Shown piece by piece: positions 52,214 to 63,500 of a stretch of DNA of 64,000 nucleotides (positions within the stretch are counted from its first letter, which is position 1; each line of letters starts with the position of its first letter). The stretch covers positions 1 to 64,000 of the forward strand of contig CAMAQF010000011.1 of NCBI GenBank assembly GCA_945860265.1, read 5' to 3'. The notes under the pieces were generated by a model. The model was given only the letters and a program-made list of their open reading frames with translations, searched no databases and had not been told where the DNA came from. The translations under genes and the position numbers were made by a program. Origin of the DNA: Emticicia agri. GTDB taxonomy: Bacteria; Bacteroidota; Bacteroidia; Cytophagales; Spirosomataceae.

Positions 52214-53563
52214 ATGAAAGTCTGTGCCGTTTTTGATATTGGTAAAACCAATAAAAAGTTATTTCTTTTCGACGAAAATTATCAAATTGTAAAAGAAGAG
52301 CAATCACAATTTGAAGAAATTTTAGACGACGATGGCTTTCCATGTGACGATTTGATTAAGCTAAGTTCTTGGCTAAAAGAAACTTTTGAGAGTATCAATC
52401 AAAATCCTGAGTATGAGGTAGTTGGCTTGAACGTTTCGGCTTATGGTGCGAGTCTCGTGCATCTAAACTCGGAGGGAAAACCGATTACGCCCCTTTATAA
52501 TTATTTAAAGTCCTTTACTCGACAAATGAGTAAGGAATTTTCTGAAAAATATACCGCAAATTTATATACAGAAACGGCTTCACCCGAACTCGGCATGCTC
52601 AATTCGGGTTTGCAATTATATTGGTTGAAATACGCCAAACCGAGTATTTTTCACCAAATAAAGTATTCGCTACACCTGCCTCAATATTGTAGCTTTCTTT
52701 TTTCTAAACAGCCAGTTTCTGAAATCACGAGCGTGGGTTGTCATACTGCTCTTTGGGATTTTCAGAAAAACGATTATCATACTTGGGTAGAAGCCGAGCA
52801 TCTCCATTCGATTCAACAAAAACCTTTATTTTCAAATAATATATCAACCAACGCAAATGGTTTGCACATTGGAATTGGCATACATGATAGTTCATCGGCA
52901 CTTGTTCCGTATCTGAAATCATTCGATGAAAAATTTATTTTGCTTTCAACAGGCACTTGGGCGATTAGCATCAATCCGTTTAATGATGAGCCACTGACAG
53001 ATGCTGAATTACAAAAAGATTGTTTGTGTTTTCTGAACTATGAAGGACATCCAGTAAAAGCTTCGAGGCTATTTGCCGGTAACGAACACGAACGCCAAAC
53101 CAAGCATTTGGCTGAATATTTTGGCAAACAAACCGACTACTACAAACAGGTAAAGTACGACAAAGACATGGTGTGGTTTTTACGCCATAAATTCAAACAA
53201 GCAACACCTCAAACGGCCGATGTTGGACTTTTGAAAGATTGCCCATTCGTAGAACGTAACCTTAATTTGTTTAAGTCTTACGAAGAAGCCTATCACCAAT
53301 TTATGCTTGATTTAGTTGCTCAGCAGGTAGCATCATTAAATTTGGTAATGGGTTGGAGCAAACCAAAGCAGATTTTTGTAGATGGAGGTTTCTCGAAAAA
53401 CGATATTTATATGAATCTTTTAGCCGAAACCTATTTCGATAAGCAAGTGTTTGCCTCCGAAATAGCCCAAGCATCGGCTTTAGGAGCAGCTTTGGTGATT
53501 CACGAACATTGGAATTCTAAGTCAATTCCACAGCAATTGATTGCTTTGAAACGGTATTTTTAA
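52214..53563 (+). CDS. FGGY-family carbohydrate kinase
   Basis: 449 aa. The ATP/sugar-kinase core is recognised from the opening VFDIGKTNKKLFLFD, ELGMLNSGLQLYWLK, the phosphate motif LLSTGTWAISINPF and the C-terminal IFVDGGFSKNDIYMNLLAE with ASALGAALV. It resembles L-fuculokinase/rhamnulokinase-type members more than glycerol kinases, but substrate is not certain. A FucP-type sugar transporter lies 5 kb away (58756-60342), which would fit deoxysugar use, though isomerase and aldolase are not in the window. Confidence 0.87.
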   Translation: MKVCAVFDIGKTNKKLFLFDENYQIVKEEQSQFEEILDDDGFPCDDLIKLSSWLKETFESINQNPEYEVVGLNVSAYGASLVHLNSEGKPITPLYNYLKSFTRQMSKEFSEKYTANLYTETASPELGMLNSGLQLYWLKYAKPSIFHQIKYSLHLPQYCSFLFSKQPVSEITSVGCHTALWDFQKNDYHTWVEAEHLHSIQQKPLFSNNISTNANGLHIGIGIHDSSSALVPYLKSFDEKFILLSTGTWAISINPFNDEPLTDAELQKDCLCFLNYEGHPVKASRLFAGNEHERQTKHLAEYFGKQTDYYKQVKYDKDMVWFLRHKFKQATPQTADVGLLKDCPFVERNLNLFKSYEEAYHQFMLDLVAQQVASLNLVMGWSKPKQIFVDGGFSKNDIYMNLLAETYFDKQVFASEIAQASALGAALVIHEHWNSKSIPQQLIALKRYF

Positions 53564-53620
53564 GAGGGATTTAAGTGGGTATTTATGTCGTGGGTAAAGC
53601 AATAACAACACTTTATAATA

Positions 53621-54400
53621 ATGCAAGTATTATCAACTGAACAAGTCAATAGCTTTATTTATAATGGATTTATCAAAATAGAAAATGCATTTTCAACTGA
53701 AATTGCAGAAGAATGTCGTACTATATTATGGGAAGCAACTCTATGCGACCCCAACAATGCTGAAAGTTGGACGCAACCAGTTGTTAGAATAGGAGAGTTG
53801 GGACTTGAACCATTTCAAAAGGCAGCAAACACTACCATACTTCATAATGCTTTTGACCAGTTGGTTGGTAAAGGTAATTGGTTTCCAAGGGTAACATTAG
53901 GTTCATTTCCAATACGCTTTCCAAGCAAAGAACAGGCAAATGATACAGGTTGGCACCTAGATGCAAGTTTTGCAGGAGAAGATGCCAGTAATTATTTTGA
54001 ATGGCGAATAAATATTCAGTCTAAAGCTCGTGGATTATTAATGCTATTCTTGTTTTCGGATGTGACAGAGCAAGATGCCCCTACAGTAATCAAAGTAGGG
54101 TCTCATTTTGACGTTGCAAAAATTTTAGAACCCGAGGGTGAAAAAGGTCTTTCTTTTATGGAATTGACCCAACGTATAAATACAATTTCTACAAGAAAAA
54201 TTAATGTTGCAATAGGTAAAGCAGGAACTGTTTATTTATGTCATCCTTTCATTGTTCACGCTGCACAAAACCACTATGGCACAAAACCAAAATTTATGGC
54301 ACAGCCTCCATTGTTGACAAAAAAAAGCTTTGATATTGGTAAAATAGATACTGAACTTTGTCCCGTCGAAAAAGCAATATTGATAGGACTAAGAACCTAA
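53621..54400 (+). CDS. phytanoyl-CoA dioxygenase (PhyH) family protein
   Basis: 259 aa. Non-haem Fe(II)/2-oxoglutarate oxygenase. The facial triad is visible as H-x-D in GWHLDASF (about 108-110) and the distal His in CHPFIVHAAQNH (about 207-217). The N-terminal NSFIYNGFIKIENAFSTEIA matches the PhyH opening. No signal peptide. Substrate unknown. Downstream sequence is non-coding and then a pseudogene, so this is the last intact gene before an apparently decaying stretch. Confidence 0.87.
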   Translation: MQVLSTEQVNSFIYNGFIKIENAFSTEIAEECRTILWEATLCDPNNAESWTQPVVRIGELGLEPFQKAANTTILHNAFDQLVGKGNWFPRVTLGSFPIRFPSKEQANDTGWHLDASFAGEDASNYFEWRINIQSKARGLLMLFLFSDVTEQDAPTVIKVGSHFDVAKILEPEGEKGLSFMELTQRINTISTRKINVAIGKAGTVYLCHPFIVHAAQNHYGTKPKFMAQPPLLTKKSFDIGKIDTELCPVEKAILIGLRT

Positions 54401-54599
54401 ATGCTCTACAGAAATTACTGGTTTTGTGTCAGACGGGGTGAAATGCAAAGTTTAGACGGAAGCTTCTAAATTGAACTTTAGAAATATATCAACTTTAGTA
54501 CTTCAGTTTTTTGCCCGAATAAAATGCTCTATTTGCAAATCTAATCTGTTCAGCCGTTAGCCATCACAACAACCTAAAAACAAAATAATACCCTGACCA
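54401..54599. other. 199-bp spacer
   Basis: No gene. A small inverted repeat TTCTAAA/TTTAGAA at about 54465-54484 may be a weak terminator of the PhyH gene; a CAGCCGTTAGCCATC string at 54551-54565 is the only other marked sequence. Confidence 0.45.
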
Positions 54600-55440
54600 A
54601 TGACAAAAAACAAATCATTAAAAAAATATACTTCCTATTAGGTTTATTTCTCTTATTTATTCAAGGTAAGGCACAAGTAATTTATGGAACTAAAAATTAT
54701 ACAGAATAGCATAGTGGCAGATTGCCAATAATTATTTCTGTTCCTCATGGAGTTTATCGGGTGGAGTGTATAACAATACAGACAGCGAATTAAAAACAGC
54801 ATCTTATATTTCAGCAAGTTCAATTAAAAATTTGGTAAATACGAATGTTAGCGGCTCGACTCATGCACAATTGCTACGCGGCCCTAATGCCTTAGGAACC
54901 TTATTCGCTAACGCAGGTTTTCCTGATGTTCCTAACCAACAATCTCCAAATACAGGTGGTTTTCCTTATTTTAATGGAGGATACAATACATTTAATTATA
55001 CAAGTATTGCTGCAGGAAATACCGTAAATGGCTTACAAATAGAATGTGATTCAACTGTAAGATTCGGCTATGCAAATCGTAAAAAATTTGCAGATGCTAC
55101 TGCTCTCATTTTGGAGAAATATTTTTCCATTCATCAAAACTTTAATCTACTGACGAATTGTGGTTTAATATCTGGCATTAATGCCGATTTTACTTTAAAC
55201 GGCAGTTCAATTAATATTTTTCCAAATCCTGTTGCCGATTTGCTACAACTTTCAGAAGAGAATATTTATGGAAATTTTGAGATACAAATAATTAATGTTT
55301 TAGGTGAAGTTGTATTTAAAACACTCAATCAAAATAAATTGGATGTTTCTCGCCTTACAAGTGGACTTTATTTTGTGAAACTGATTGACGAAAAACAACG
55401 TTTTTGGACAGTAAAAATGCTAAAACAGTGGTTTATTTAA
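54600..55440 (+). pseudogene. decayed N-formylglutamate-amidohydrolase-like protein with T9SS tail
   Basis: Three frames must be joined. ATG at 54600 starts MTKNK and shifts in a run of A to a signal peptide (IIKKIYFLLGLFLLFIQGKA) and YGTKNYTE. An in-frame TAG stands where a Tyr codon is expected before HSGRLPIIISVPHG. A second shift near 54750 joins GGVYNNTDSELKTAS and the family's C-terminal part (LLRGPNALGTLFANAGFPDV, GGYNTFNYTS, VNGLQIECDSTVRFGYANR). The central catalytic part is deleted. The end (54766-55440) carries a T9SS type A sorting domain (NIFPNPVADLLQLS, LTSGLYFVKLID). Confidence 0.75.
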
Positions 55441-55624
55441 TCAAGATAAAAAAATTTAGCTATCAAAAAGTCGCAGTGTAGTATTACGAAGACAGTTTTT
55501 TTTGATTATTTAAAATTAGTTGATTAATTCAGTTTGGTATTAAAAATTTCGAGTCATAGTAGAACGTTTTATTCAATTTTAGGAATACAGCAAGTCAAAC
55601 GGAAAATTTTAAAAAACATTAAAA

Positions 55625-56989
55625 ATGAAAAGAAGAAAATTTTTAAACGATACAATAAAAGGAGTGCCTTTGCTACTTTTAACACCTGCACTTCTAGCAA
55701 GTTTTGGTAAAGATGATAACAACATAATTTCGAATGGTAAGTCAGTTGTGGTAATTGGTGGTGGAATTTCAGGTCTTGCGGCTGCCAAGAAATTGAAACA
55801 ACAGGGGTTTAATGTTACGGTACTTGAATCCCAAGACAAAGTAGGTGGACGATTGCGTACAAACAGAAGTTTGGGTATAGCTTTTGATGAAGGTGCAAGT
55901 TGGATACACCGTCCAAATGGAAATCCTATTACAAGTTTGGCTTCAAAATCAAGGGCAAAAACTTTTTTGACATCAGATGAAAGTGTAAAAGTTTTTGATA
56001 CGAATGGGAGAAACTATTCTGACAGCGTGTTGACTAAGGCTGAAAATCAATTTGATAATACCTTGAATGTAGTTAGAAAAGCTGGAACACAAAAACAGAG
56101 TTTTCAAACTGTATTCAACTCACTTTACCCAACAAAAGCCGATGACAATCTTTGGAAATATATGCTTTCTGCTTATTTAGAGTTTGATACTGGTGGTGAT
56201 ATTTCAAAGCTTTCATCAAAATTCTTTGATGATGATGAAGAATTTAATGGCGAAGACTTAATTATTACAAATGGGTATGATAAAGTAACAGACTTTCTAG
56301 CACAAGGTTTAGATATTAGGCTTAATACACGAGTTAGAAGCATTAATTACTCCAATAAAAAAGTAAGCGTTGAGGCAAATGGTAATATTTTAGCAGCGGA
56401 TTATGCTATTGTTTCGGTTCCGTTAGGAGTATTAAAAAATAATTCAATTAACTTTACACCTGATCTTCCTACCGATAAAACCAATGCAATAAAAAAAACA
56501 AATATTGGTAATGTGAATAAATTTTTGTTGGTTTGGAAAAAGCCATTTTGGGAAACCAACTTACAATATATTGGTTACGCATCTGATACCAAAGGTAAAT
56601 ACAATTACTTTCTTAATATGAAGAAATTTACGCCTTCAAATGCTTTAATGACTTTTGCTTTTGGCGACTATGCCACAATAACAGAAAGTAAGACTGAAAA
56701 AGAAATTATCAATGATATTATGCTGAATTTAAAGAGTATCTATGGTAAGAGAATTCCAAATCCTACCGACTTTTTAAGAACCAAATGGGGGCAAAATATA
56801 AACTCGTTTGGTGCTTATTCTTACCCAACAAATGGGTCTACATCTGCTGATTTTGATATACTTTCAAATGAAATAAACAACAAAGTTTTTTTTGCAGGTG
56901 AACATACTGAAAGAGAATATCGTGGAACAGTTCACGGAGCATATTTAAGCGGAATACGTGAAGCAGACAAGATCATTGATTTATTATAA
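55625..56989 (+). CDS. flavin-dependent amine oxidase
   Basis: 454 aa. N-terminal leader KRRKFLNDTIKGVPLLLLTP resembles a Tat signal with RRKF. FAD domain: VVVIGGGISGLAAAKKLKQQ (about 39-58), ESQDKVGGRLRTN, GASWIHRPNGNPI; C-terminal FFAGEHTEREYRGTVHGAYL. This is the monoamine/polyamine oxidase pattern. If exported by Tat, it acts in the periplasm after folding with FAD. Amine substrate unknown. Alone between the pseudogene and the desaturase gene. Confidence 0.88.
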   Translation: MKRRKFLNDTIKGVPLLLLTPALLASFGKDDNNIISNGKSVVVIGGGISGLAAAKKLKQQGFNVTVLESQDKVGGRLRTNRSLGIAFDEGASWIHRPNGNPITSLASKSRAKTFLTSDESVKVFDTNGRNYSDSVLTKAENQFDNTLNVVRKAGTQKQSFQTVFNSLYPTKADDNLWKYMLSAYLEFDTGGDISKLSSKFFDDDEEFNGEDLIITNGYDKVTDFLAQGLDIRLNTRVRSINYSNKKVSVEANGNILAADYAIVSVPLGVLKNNSINFTPDLPTDKTNAIKKTNIGNVNKFLLVWKKPFWETNLQYIGYASDTKGKYNYFLNMKKFTPSNALMTFAFGDYATITESKTEKEIINDIMLNLKSIYGKRIPNPTDFLRTKWGQNINSFGAYSYPTNGSTSADFDILSNEINNKVFFAGEHTEREYRGTVHGAYLSGIREADKIIDLL

Positions 56990-57318
56990 CCACATAAAAT
57001 AGAATGTGAAATGGGATTTTCAAAATTTGAGTTCAATGCATTATACAACATTAATATTTCTAATAAATATTTGAAATAAGTAAAGCGGTGGCAAAGGTAT
57101 TTTAATGTATAACTCAGATTCAAATGGTGCAATTGATTGATATAAAATCACCCATGAATTGATAAAAAAACGCTTTATTAAAAGCTTAATTAAACAATTA
57201 ATGATAGCATAGTGTTAAATCATACATCTAACCTTAGAAATAATACATTTATCACATAAAATTGTAGAAACAAATTGTTTTTGAGTAAATTTACCAAATA
57301 TAAACCTTATACCACTTA
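56990..57318. other. 329-bp gene-free region
   Basis: AT-rich spacer between amine oxidase and desaturase genes. A TTG at about 57262 and TAAATTTA at about 57286 weakly resemble a promoter for the desaturase gene; nothing else was seen. Confidence 0.4.
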
Positions 57319-58416
57319 ATGAAACCCGCCAAATACGCTAAAGTAAAGTTTCTAAATAGAGACAAATCCTTGTTTTTTTCAGTACTTCGTGAAAACATTG
57401 ATTCTTATTTTGAAACAAATTCAATTGAGAAAACAGGAGGCTCAAAATTGCTTTTTAAAGCATTCTTTTTGTTAAGCCTTTATTTGATTCCTTTTGCTCT
57501 TATTCTAACAGGAAATTTCACACCTTTACAAATGCTGTTCTTGACAGTCGTGATGGGTTTGGGAGTTGCTGGCGTAGGAATGTCGGTTATGCATGATGCC
57601 ATTCACGGGTCGTTTTCATCTTCTTCAAAACTCAATAAATTCTTCGGAGCTTCAATATATCTGCTTGGTGGAAATGTATATAATTGGGATGTTCAACATA
57701 ATAAACTACATCATACTTATACTAATCTCCACGATATTGATGAGGATATTACTGGAAAATTCATGTTGCGTCTTTCGAGTGGCGACAAACTAAAGGCTGT
57801 ACATCGTTTTCAGCACGTTTATGCTTTTTTCTTATATAGTTTAATGACAATTTCGTTTTTCTGGAAAGATTTTAAAGAGATTGGATTATACAATAAAATG
57901 GCCGAATCTGGCTTAGTAAAACGTTTTCCAAAGAAAGAATTAGTTACCTTGATAATTAGCAAAATCGTTTATATATCATTCATTTGTATTCTGCCTATGC
58001 TGTTACTTGATATTACCTTTGGGCAATGGTTTGCTGGTTTTATGACTATGCACTGTACGGCAGGGATTATTTTAAGTACGGTTTTCCAGTTGGCTCACGT
58101 AGTAGAGGGTGCTTCTCAACCGGTGGTTGATGAGAAAGGAAATATCGAAAACGCTTGGGCGATTCATCAACTCAATACAACCGCTAATTTTGCAGGGAAT
58201 AATAAAATTTTATCTTGGTATATTGGCGGCCTTGATTATCAAGTTGAGCATCATTTATTTCCAAATATTTCGCACATTCATTATCCTGCTATAGCTTCTA
58301 TCGTAAAGAATACAGCTGAAGATTTTGGAATTGTTTATAACAATAAACATTCCTTCTTAAAAGGTTTACGTTCGCATGTCAGAATGCTACATAATTTAGG
58401 GCATGGAGTAATTTAG
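57319..58416 (+). CDS. membrane fatty acid desaturase
   Basis: A 365-aa acyl-lipid or acyl-CoA desaturase-type membrane protein. The three histidine boxes that bind the di-iron centre are HDAIHG (about 92-97), HNKLHH (about 128-133) and QVEHHLFP (about 305-312). The third box with Q before HH marks the front-end/delta-5/6-like or Bacteroidota desaturase branch. Four or more membrane helices (about 46-65, 75-95, 166-183, 213-260). It alters membrane fatty acid saturation; regioselectivity cannot be judged. Confidence 0.9.
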   Translation: MKPAKYAKVKFLNRDKSLFFSVLRENIDSYFETNSIEKTGGSKLLFKAFFLLSLYLIPFALILTGNFTPLQMLFLTVVMGLGVAGVGMSVMHDAIHGSFSSSSKLNKFFGASIYLLGGNVYNWDVQHNKLHHTYTNLHDIDEDITGKFMLRLSSGDKLKAVHRFQHVYAFFLYSLMTISFFWKDFKEIGLYNKMAESGLVKRFPKKELVTLIISKIVYISFICILPMLLLDITFGQWFAGFMTMHCTAGIILSTVFQLAHVVEGASQPVVDEKGNIENAWAIHQLNTTANFAGNNKILSWYIGGLDYQVEHHLFPNISHIHYPAIASIVKNTAEDFGIVYNNKHSFLKGLRSHVRMLHNLGHGVI

Positions 58417-58755
58417 TTCAAATAGGTAAGTAAAGTTTGATAATTTTATTCAGAAAATACTACTAAGGTCTGCTAAAACAATATATGTTATGACTTATTT
58501 AACACCCAAATCTGCAAAGAAATATCGTGAAAATAGTTTAGATTGTGTGATGCTGAATATTTATTTTTACTTTAGTTCTTACTTATTTATTGATATTAAA
58601 ACGAGTGTCATATTTACCATACACGTAACTAGATATAAGTTAGGCTGGCAATAAAAAATCGGAACTACAAACTCATTAAAAGTAAGTTTATAGTTCCGAT
58701 TAAAATGATTGCCTATCTATTTAAATTGGCATTTTAATAGTTTTTTCTTTAATTA
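58417..58755. other. 339-bp region between convergent genes
   Basis: Contains the terminator at 58657-58701 near its right end. The remainder (58417-58650) is AT-rich with no convincing ORF. Confidence 0.5.
58657..58701. terminator. terminator between desaturase and sugar transporter genes
   Basis: A 17-bp stem with one mismatch (58657-58673 with 58685-58701). On the minus strand it is followed by six T residues, so it mainly serves the transporter gene ending at 58756. Confidence 0.82.
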
Positions 58756-60342
58756 TTAATGACCTTTTCCGCCACCTTTTACCACTTCTTTATCGAAATC
58801 AATGCCTTGTTTACGCAAAATACCTTGCACCACAATTCCGAAAACGAATAGATAAACGAAGCAACCTGCCGCCAAAAGATATGATTGTTGAATACCAAAT
58901 GAATCGGCAACTTTACCTTGTATTACTGGAATAATTGAACCTCCTAAAATCATCATAATCAAGAATGCTGACCCTTGATTGGTGAATTTTCCGAGTCCTG
59001 CCGTACCAAGCGAGAAAATACTTGGCCATAAAACCGAACAGAATAAACCACCCGAAATCAAAGAGAAAAGAGCGACTTTTCCAGTTGTCAATACACCGAT
59101 AAGTGTCATGATTGCACCAAGTGCCGTAAATATCAATAATAAACGTACGGGTTTTTCTTGACTGGCAAGATAAGCCAAAATCAATATGGCTACACAAGCT
59201 GCATAAGGATATAGATCGCTTACATTGCCGCTATACAATGAATTTACAATCAAAACAATGGTAAAAGCTATGAAAGGAATTATCACCATGAGGATTTTCT
59301 TCATAGATGCCGACGGATTAAAATTTGCGATAGCAGCTGTCCAACGACCAATCATCATACTTCCCCAAAACAGTGAAACATATTTTGAAATTTGTGATGA
59401 ATCTAAGTTTTCGGTTTCTTTTAAATATTCTCCGAGGTTAGAGCCAATCGTTACTTCGACGCCTACATAAACAAAAATAGCCGTCATTCCCAAAACTGCT
59501 TGTGGATAGCTCAGTACCGAACCTGCATTTTGCACTGCTCCGGATTTTCCAGCCAATGAATAAATCATGTAGCTAATCATCAGAATACATATCAATATAA
59601 ATGTAAATGTGATGGCGATTTCAATAGAAAATGCAACCGCAACGCCTACGCACAGCACTAAAAATGCCAATGGAAGTCCAATCACGATATTGCTTACTTG
59701 TACATCTTCATCATTTTTGATGCGAGGAAGTTTAGAAACCCAAAAAAACAATGCCATCAAAGCAAATAAAACCCCTAATATTAAATAAGGTACTTTTACA
59801 TCTTCGATTGATGCATTGGCGGCGGCATCTTTTGCAATAGAACCAAAAATTGCGTAAGAAACCAAAGCTGGCCCGATTGTTCCACCTAAGTTATTGACTG
59901 CTCCACCTAAATTGATACGTTGAGCTCCTGTTTCGGGTGGGCCAAGTGCAATCATAAAAGGTTGAGTAGCAGTTTGTTGAAGTGAAAAACCAAGTCCAAC
60001 AATAAACAAACCTGCCAATAATAAATTGTAAGAGGCATTTTGGGCTGCAGGGTAAAAAAGGATCGTACCAACGGCCGAAATCAAAAGACCGATTACGATA
60101 CCATTTTTGTATCCAATTTTGTTGAGAACATCGCCACCCATAATGCGTGAAAATATCAAATAAAGCACTGAACCGATGAAATATGCTGCATAAAATGCAA
60201 AGTCAACGAGTTGGGCTTGGGTTTGCGTGAGTGTGAATTTTTCTTTGAAAAGAGGTATCAAAATTCCGTTTGATGCAGCCACGAAGCTCCAAAAAAACCA
60301 AACGGTCATGAGTGTGTAAAGATGGGAACGATTGTTTTGCAT
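58756..60342 (-). CDS. sugar:H+ MFS transporter (FucP type)
   Basis: 528 aa with about 12-14 helices. Motifs of the FucP/glucose-galactose transporter group: FKEKFTLTQTQAQLVDFAFY near the start, GLLISAVGTILFYPAA, LGFSLQQTATQPFMIALGPP, GGAVNNLGGTIGPALVSY, FVYVGVEVTIGSNLGEYL and GRWTAAIANF. This group moves fucose, glucose or galactose. The ATG at 60342 is chosen; upstream codons are not membrane-like. The C-terminal GGGKGH tail is polar. Confidence 0.92.
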   Translation of the reverse strand: MQNNRSHLYTLMTVWFFWSFVAASNGILIPLFKEKFTLTQTQAQLVDFAFYAAYFIGSVLYLIFSRIMGGDVLNKIGYKNGIVIGLLISAVGTILFYPAAQNASYNLLLAGLFIVGLGFSLQQTATQPFMIALGPPETGAQRINLGGAVNNLGGTIGPALVSYAIFGSIAKDAAANASIEDVKVPYLILGVLFALMALFFWVSKLPRIKNDEDVQVSNIVIGLPLAFLVLCVGVAVAFSIEIAITFTFILICILMISYMIYSLAGKSGAVQNAGSVLSYPQAVLGMTAIFVYVGVEVTIGSNLGEYLKETENLDSSQISKYVSLFWGSMMIGRWTAAIANFNPSASMKKILMVIIPFIAFTIVLIVNSLYSGNVSDLYPYAACVAILILAYLASQEKPVRLLLIFTALGAIMTLIGVLTTGKVALFSLISGGLFCSVLWPSIFSLGTAGLGKFTNQGSAFLIMMILGGSIIPVIQGKVADSFGIQQSYLLAAGCFVYLFVFGIVVQGILRKQGIDFDKEVVKGGGKGH

Positions 60343-60547
60343 TAGTCTCAAGGTTAAAATGGAAGTGCAAATAAGCAAATATATACACTATTTCCAAAAG
60401 CAGGGTATAAACGTTTTATATATTAGCCAAAAGATTGTTAATTTTGCTTTTATAATTATTTGCCGTTAATTAAATAACCAAATTTTTAATACAAAAACAT
60501 AAATTCTTGTATTATTTATTAATCGGTATAAATAAATCGAAATTATT

Positions 60548-63500
60548 ATGAAGAGAATTTTTTATTTGGTTTTTATACTTATTTGCAAATTTGCTTCAGG
60601 TCAACAATCGCCATCGAGTATTCTTACTGGAAAACTTGTAAGAGTGTCTCTAAAGCTAAAAGATATGAAAGCCCCAGAGCCTTTAGATACAAAACGTAAA
60701 CCAGACAGAAATCCAAAATATCAAGCACTACGTGAAAAAATAAATAAAAGAGTAAGGTTTTCGGTTGATAATCCATTAGCTGATAATACAGATATGGCTC
60801 TACAAAAAACAGCTAAAAGTATAGCAAATAGATTGGGAATAAATGGGTTAAGTGCTTCTTTTGATGGTGTTGGATCGGCTGAAAATACGGCTGCTGGCTT
60901 TGGGTTATTATCACCCCCCGACCCAGTAATTAGTGTGGGCCCCAATCATGTTGTGCAGATGATAAATTTAGTTCATAGAGTTTATGACAAATCAGGCAAT
61001 CCGCTCACGCCTGCCCTGAAATTCAGTCAAATTGCTTCTACATCTACAGATGATGGCGACCCAATAACCTTATATGACCAAATGGCAGATCGTTGGGTTT
61101 TACTCCAATTTAGTAGTTTGTTTACTTCTGGAAGAGAATCCTTGATATTTTGTGTTTCGCAAACAAATGATCCAACGGGAGCTTATAATATATACGAATT
61201 TCAAACTACAGGAGTTTTTCCTGATTATCCTCATGTCGGAATTTGGAATAATAGTTATATAGTTACGACTCATAATTTTAATTTGACAGGAACAGCCTAT
61301 CTTGGGCAAGGCTTTTGGGCTTTTGATAGAAACAAAATGATAAATGGCGAAGCCACTTCTACGGCTGTCGGCTTTAATGACCCTTCAACTGGAGGCTATT
61401 TACCTGTTAGTTTTGAGGGATTCAAAACCCCTGAATCAAGTTCTCTACCTACATTTGTGACTTATAATGCTGACGAATTTGGTGGTAATGATGAATTACA
61501 GTTGCGTACTTTAAGACCTGATTTTGCAAATCCTGCCTTATCAACACTGAATAGCGTCACGTCTCTTTCCGTTGCTGCCTTTGATGGTCGTTCTCCATCC
61601 TCAAACCCAATTGAACAACAAGGCACAACTGCTCGTTTGGATGCTATTGCCGACAGAATGATGAGTAGAATTATTTACCGAAGATTTGATGATTATGAGT
61701 CTTTGGTAATGAATTACCCAGTTAATATTAGTGGTGTAAATCCAACTAGAGATTCGACTTATCAATCTTCAACACGTTGGTATGAACTTACAAGATCAAA
61801 TTCTTCAAGTCATTGGGCAATTAATCAGCAATCAACTTATTCGCCCACAGCTATTGATGGAGTTACGGGCATAAATCGTTGGATGGGTTGTGCAGGAATT
61901 GACCAAAGAGGTAATATCGCTTTAGGATATAGTAGGTCAAGTTCAACTACGTATCCAAGTATTTATTATGCTGAAAGAAAAAAAACTGACCCTGTTGGAA
62001 CACTTGGTGCCGAACAGGTTTTTCATGCTTCAACAGGTTCACAGACCAATTCAAGTGGACGTTGGGGAGATTACTCAGCAATGACTACTGACCCATTTGA
62101 TGAAGAGACACTGTGGTTTACGGCCGAATATTATGCAAGCACAGCTTCGGTTGCTTTTAAAACTCGCATTGGTAGCTTCAAAATTAATGACCCTGTTACG
62201 ACTCCAACCGTACGTTTTAAGTTAGGCGGAACAATCGCCCGTCAAAAGGAATCAATAACACCAATTAATGTTAATCAATTTTATAAGGATTATCCGATTA
62301 ACCTTGTAATTGACCAAGCACCATCGCAAAATGTAAACCTAACTATTACAAAAGCAGGTACTGCTACCGAAGGTGTCGATTATGATTTGTTGAATAGTTC
62401 AGCAATCGTTTTAAATGCCTCAAACTTAACACAATCTTTTACTTTACGTGTATATGATGACTCTTTTAATGAGGTAGATGAATTCGTAGATTTAACATTC
62501 AACATTAACGCCAATGGTGGAAATGGAATTGCTGGTACATTTAACCAAAAACATCGAATTACTATTGTTGGTACAATAAGTTGCACTACTGCAAATATTT
62601 CAGTTACACGACCTACAACCTTTTGTGAAGGTGATTCTGCTGTTTTAGCCGCAAATACTGGTACTGATTTTACGTATCAGTGGTATAGAAATAATGTCTT
62701 GATTCCTAGTGAAACTCAGTCTCATTACATTGCTAAAACATCCGGTAGCTATCAAGTTGCGGTGAGCCGTTTGGGTTGTACTGTTTCTTCTTCGCCTATT
62801 GCAACAATAGTTAAATTGGGTGCTCCCGCACCAATTACTGTTAACCGTACAATTACTTTTGGTACTACAATTACGCCTGGAAATGGTTTGCAAGCAAGTG
62901 CTATTTGTCCAAGTAGTATCACCTCTACTTATACTGGACCAACCATCGGTTATGATGGAGGGATAAAAAGCGGTGCTGACCCACAGGTTTCGATTTCGGG
63001 TGTTGGAGCAAATATTGGTAGTACAAAAGTTTCTATTACATGGAGAAAGAGAAGCACTGGAGAAGTTAATGATTGTGGTTCAGTTGGCGGAACAGGAAAA
63101 CCATGGTATGACGAAGTATCGTTTAAAATAAAATCTCCAGATGGTACTATCATCAATTTGCTCAATTCTGATACTTATGCTGTTGGAACTGATCCACTAG
63201 GTTCTTTGACAACAGTATTTGAAGATGGAGGTGCTGCTGTGACAGTTGGTTCACTTCCTTCAAATGGCACTTTTGCCCCGATACAATCATTAACTGCTTT
63301 GAATGGTTTAAACCCTAACGGTACTTGGACTTTAATTGCTGAAGATGCTGCGGCAATTGACCCACTTTGCGTAGAAAGTTTCTCGGTTACAGTGCTGACT
63401 TCTGGGTCGGGTGCTGCAAGTACTATTGCGTGGTATAGTAGTGCAACAAGTAGCACGGTCTTGGGAACAGGCTCAGAATTTATTCCAGCCGATACTGCAC

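Noticed and set aside
54551-54565. CAGCCGTTAGCCATC as a possible integron-type attachment site
   Set aside because: No paired inverted partner and no second copy at the other side of the neighbouring genes was found.
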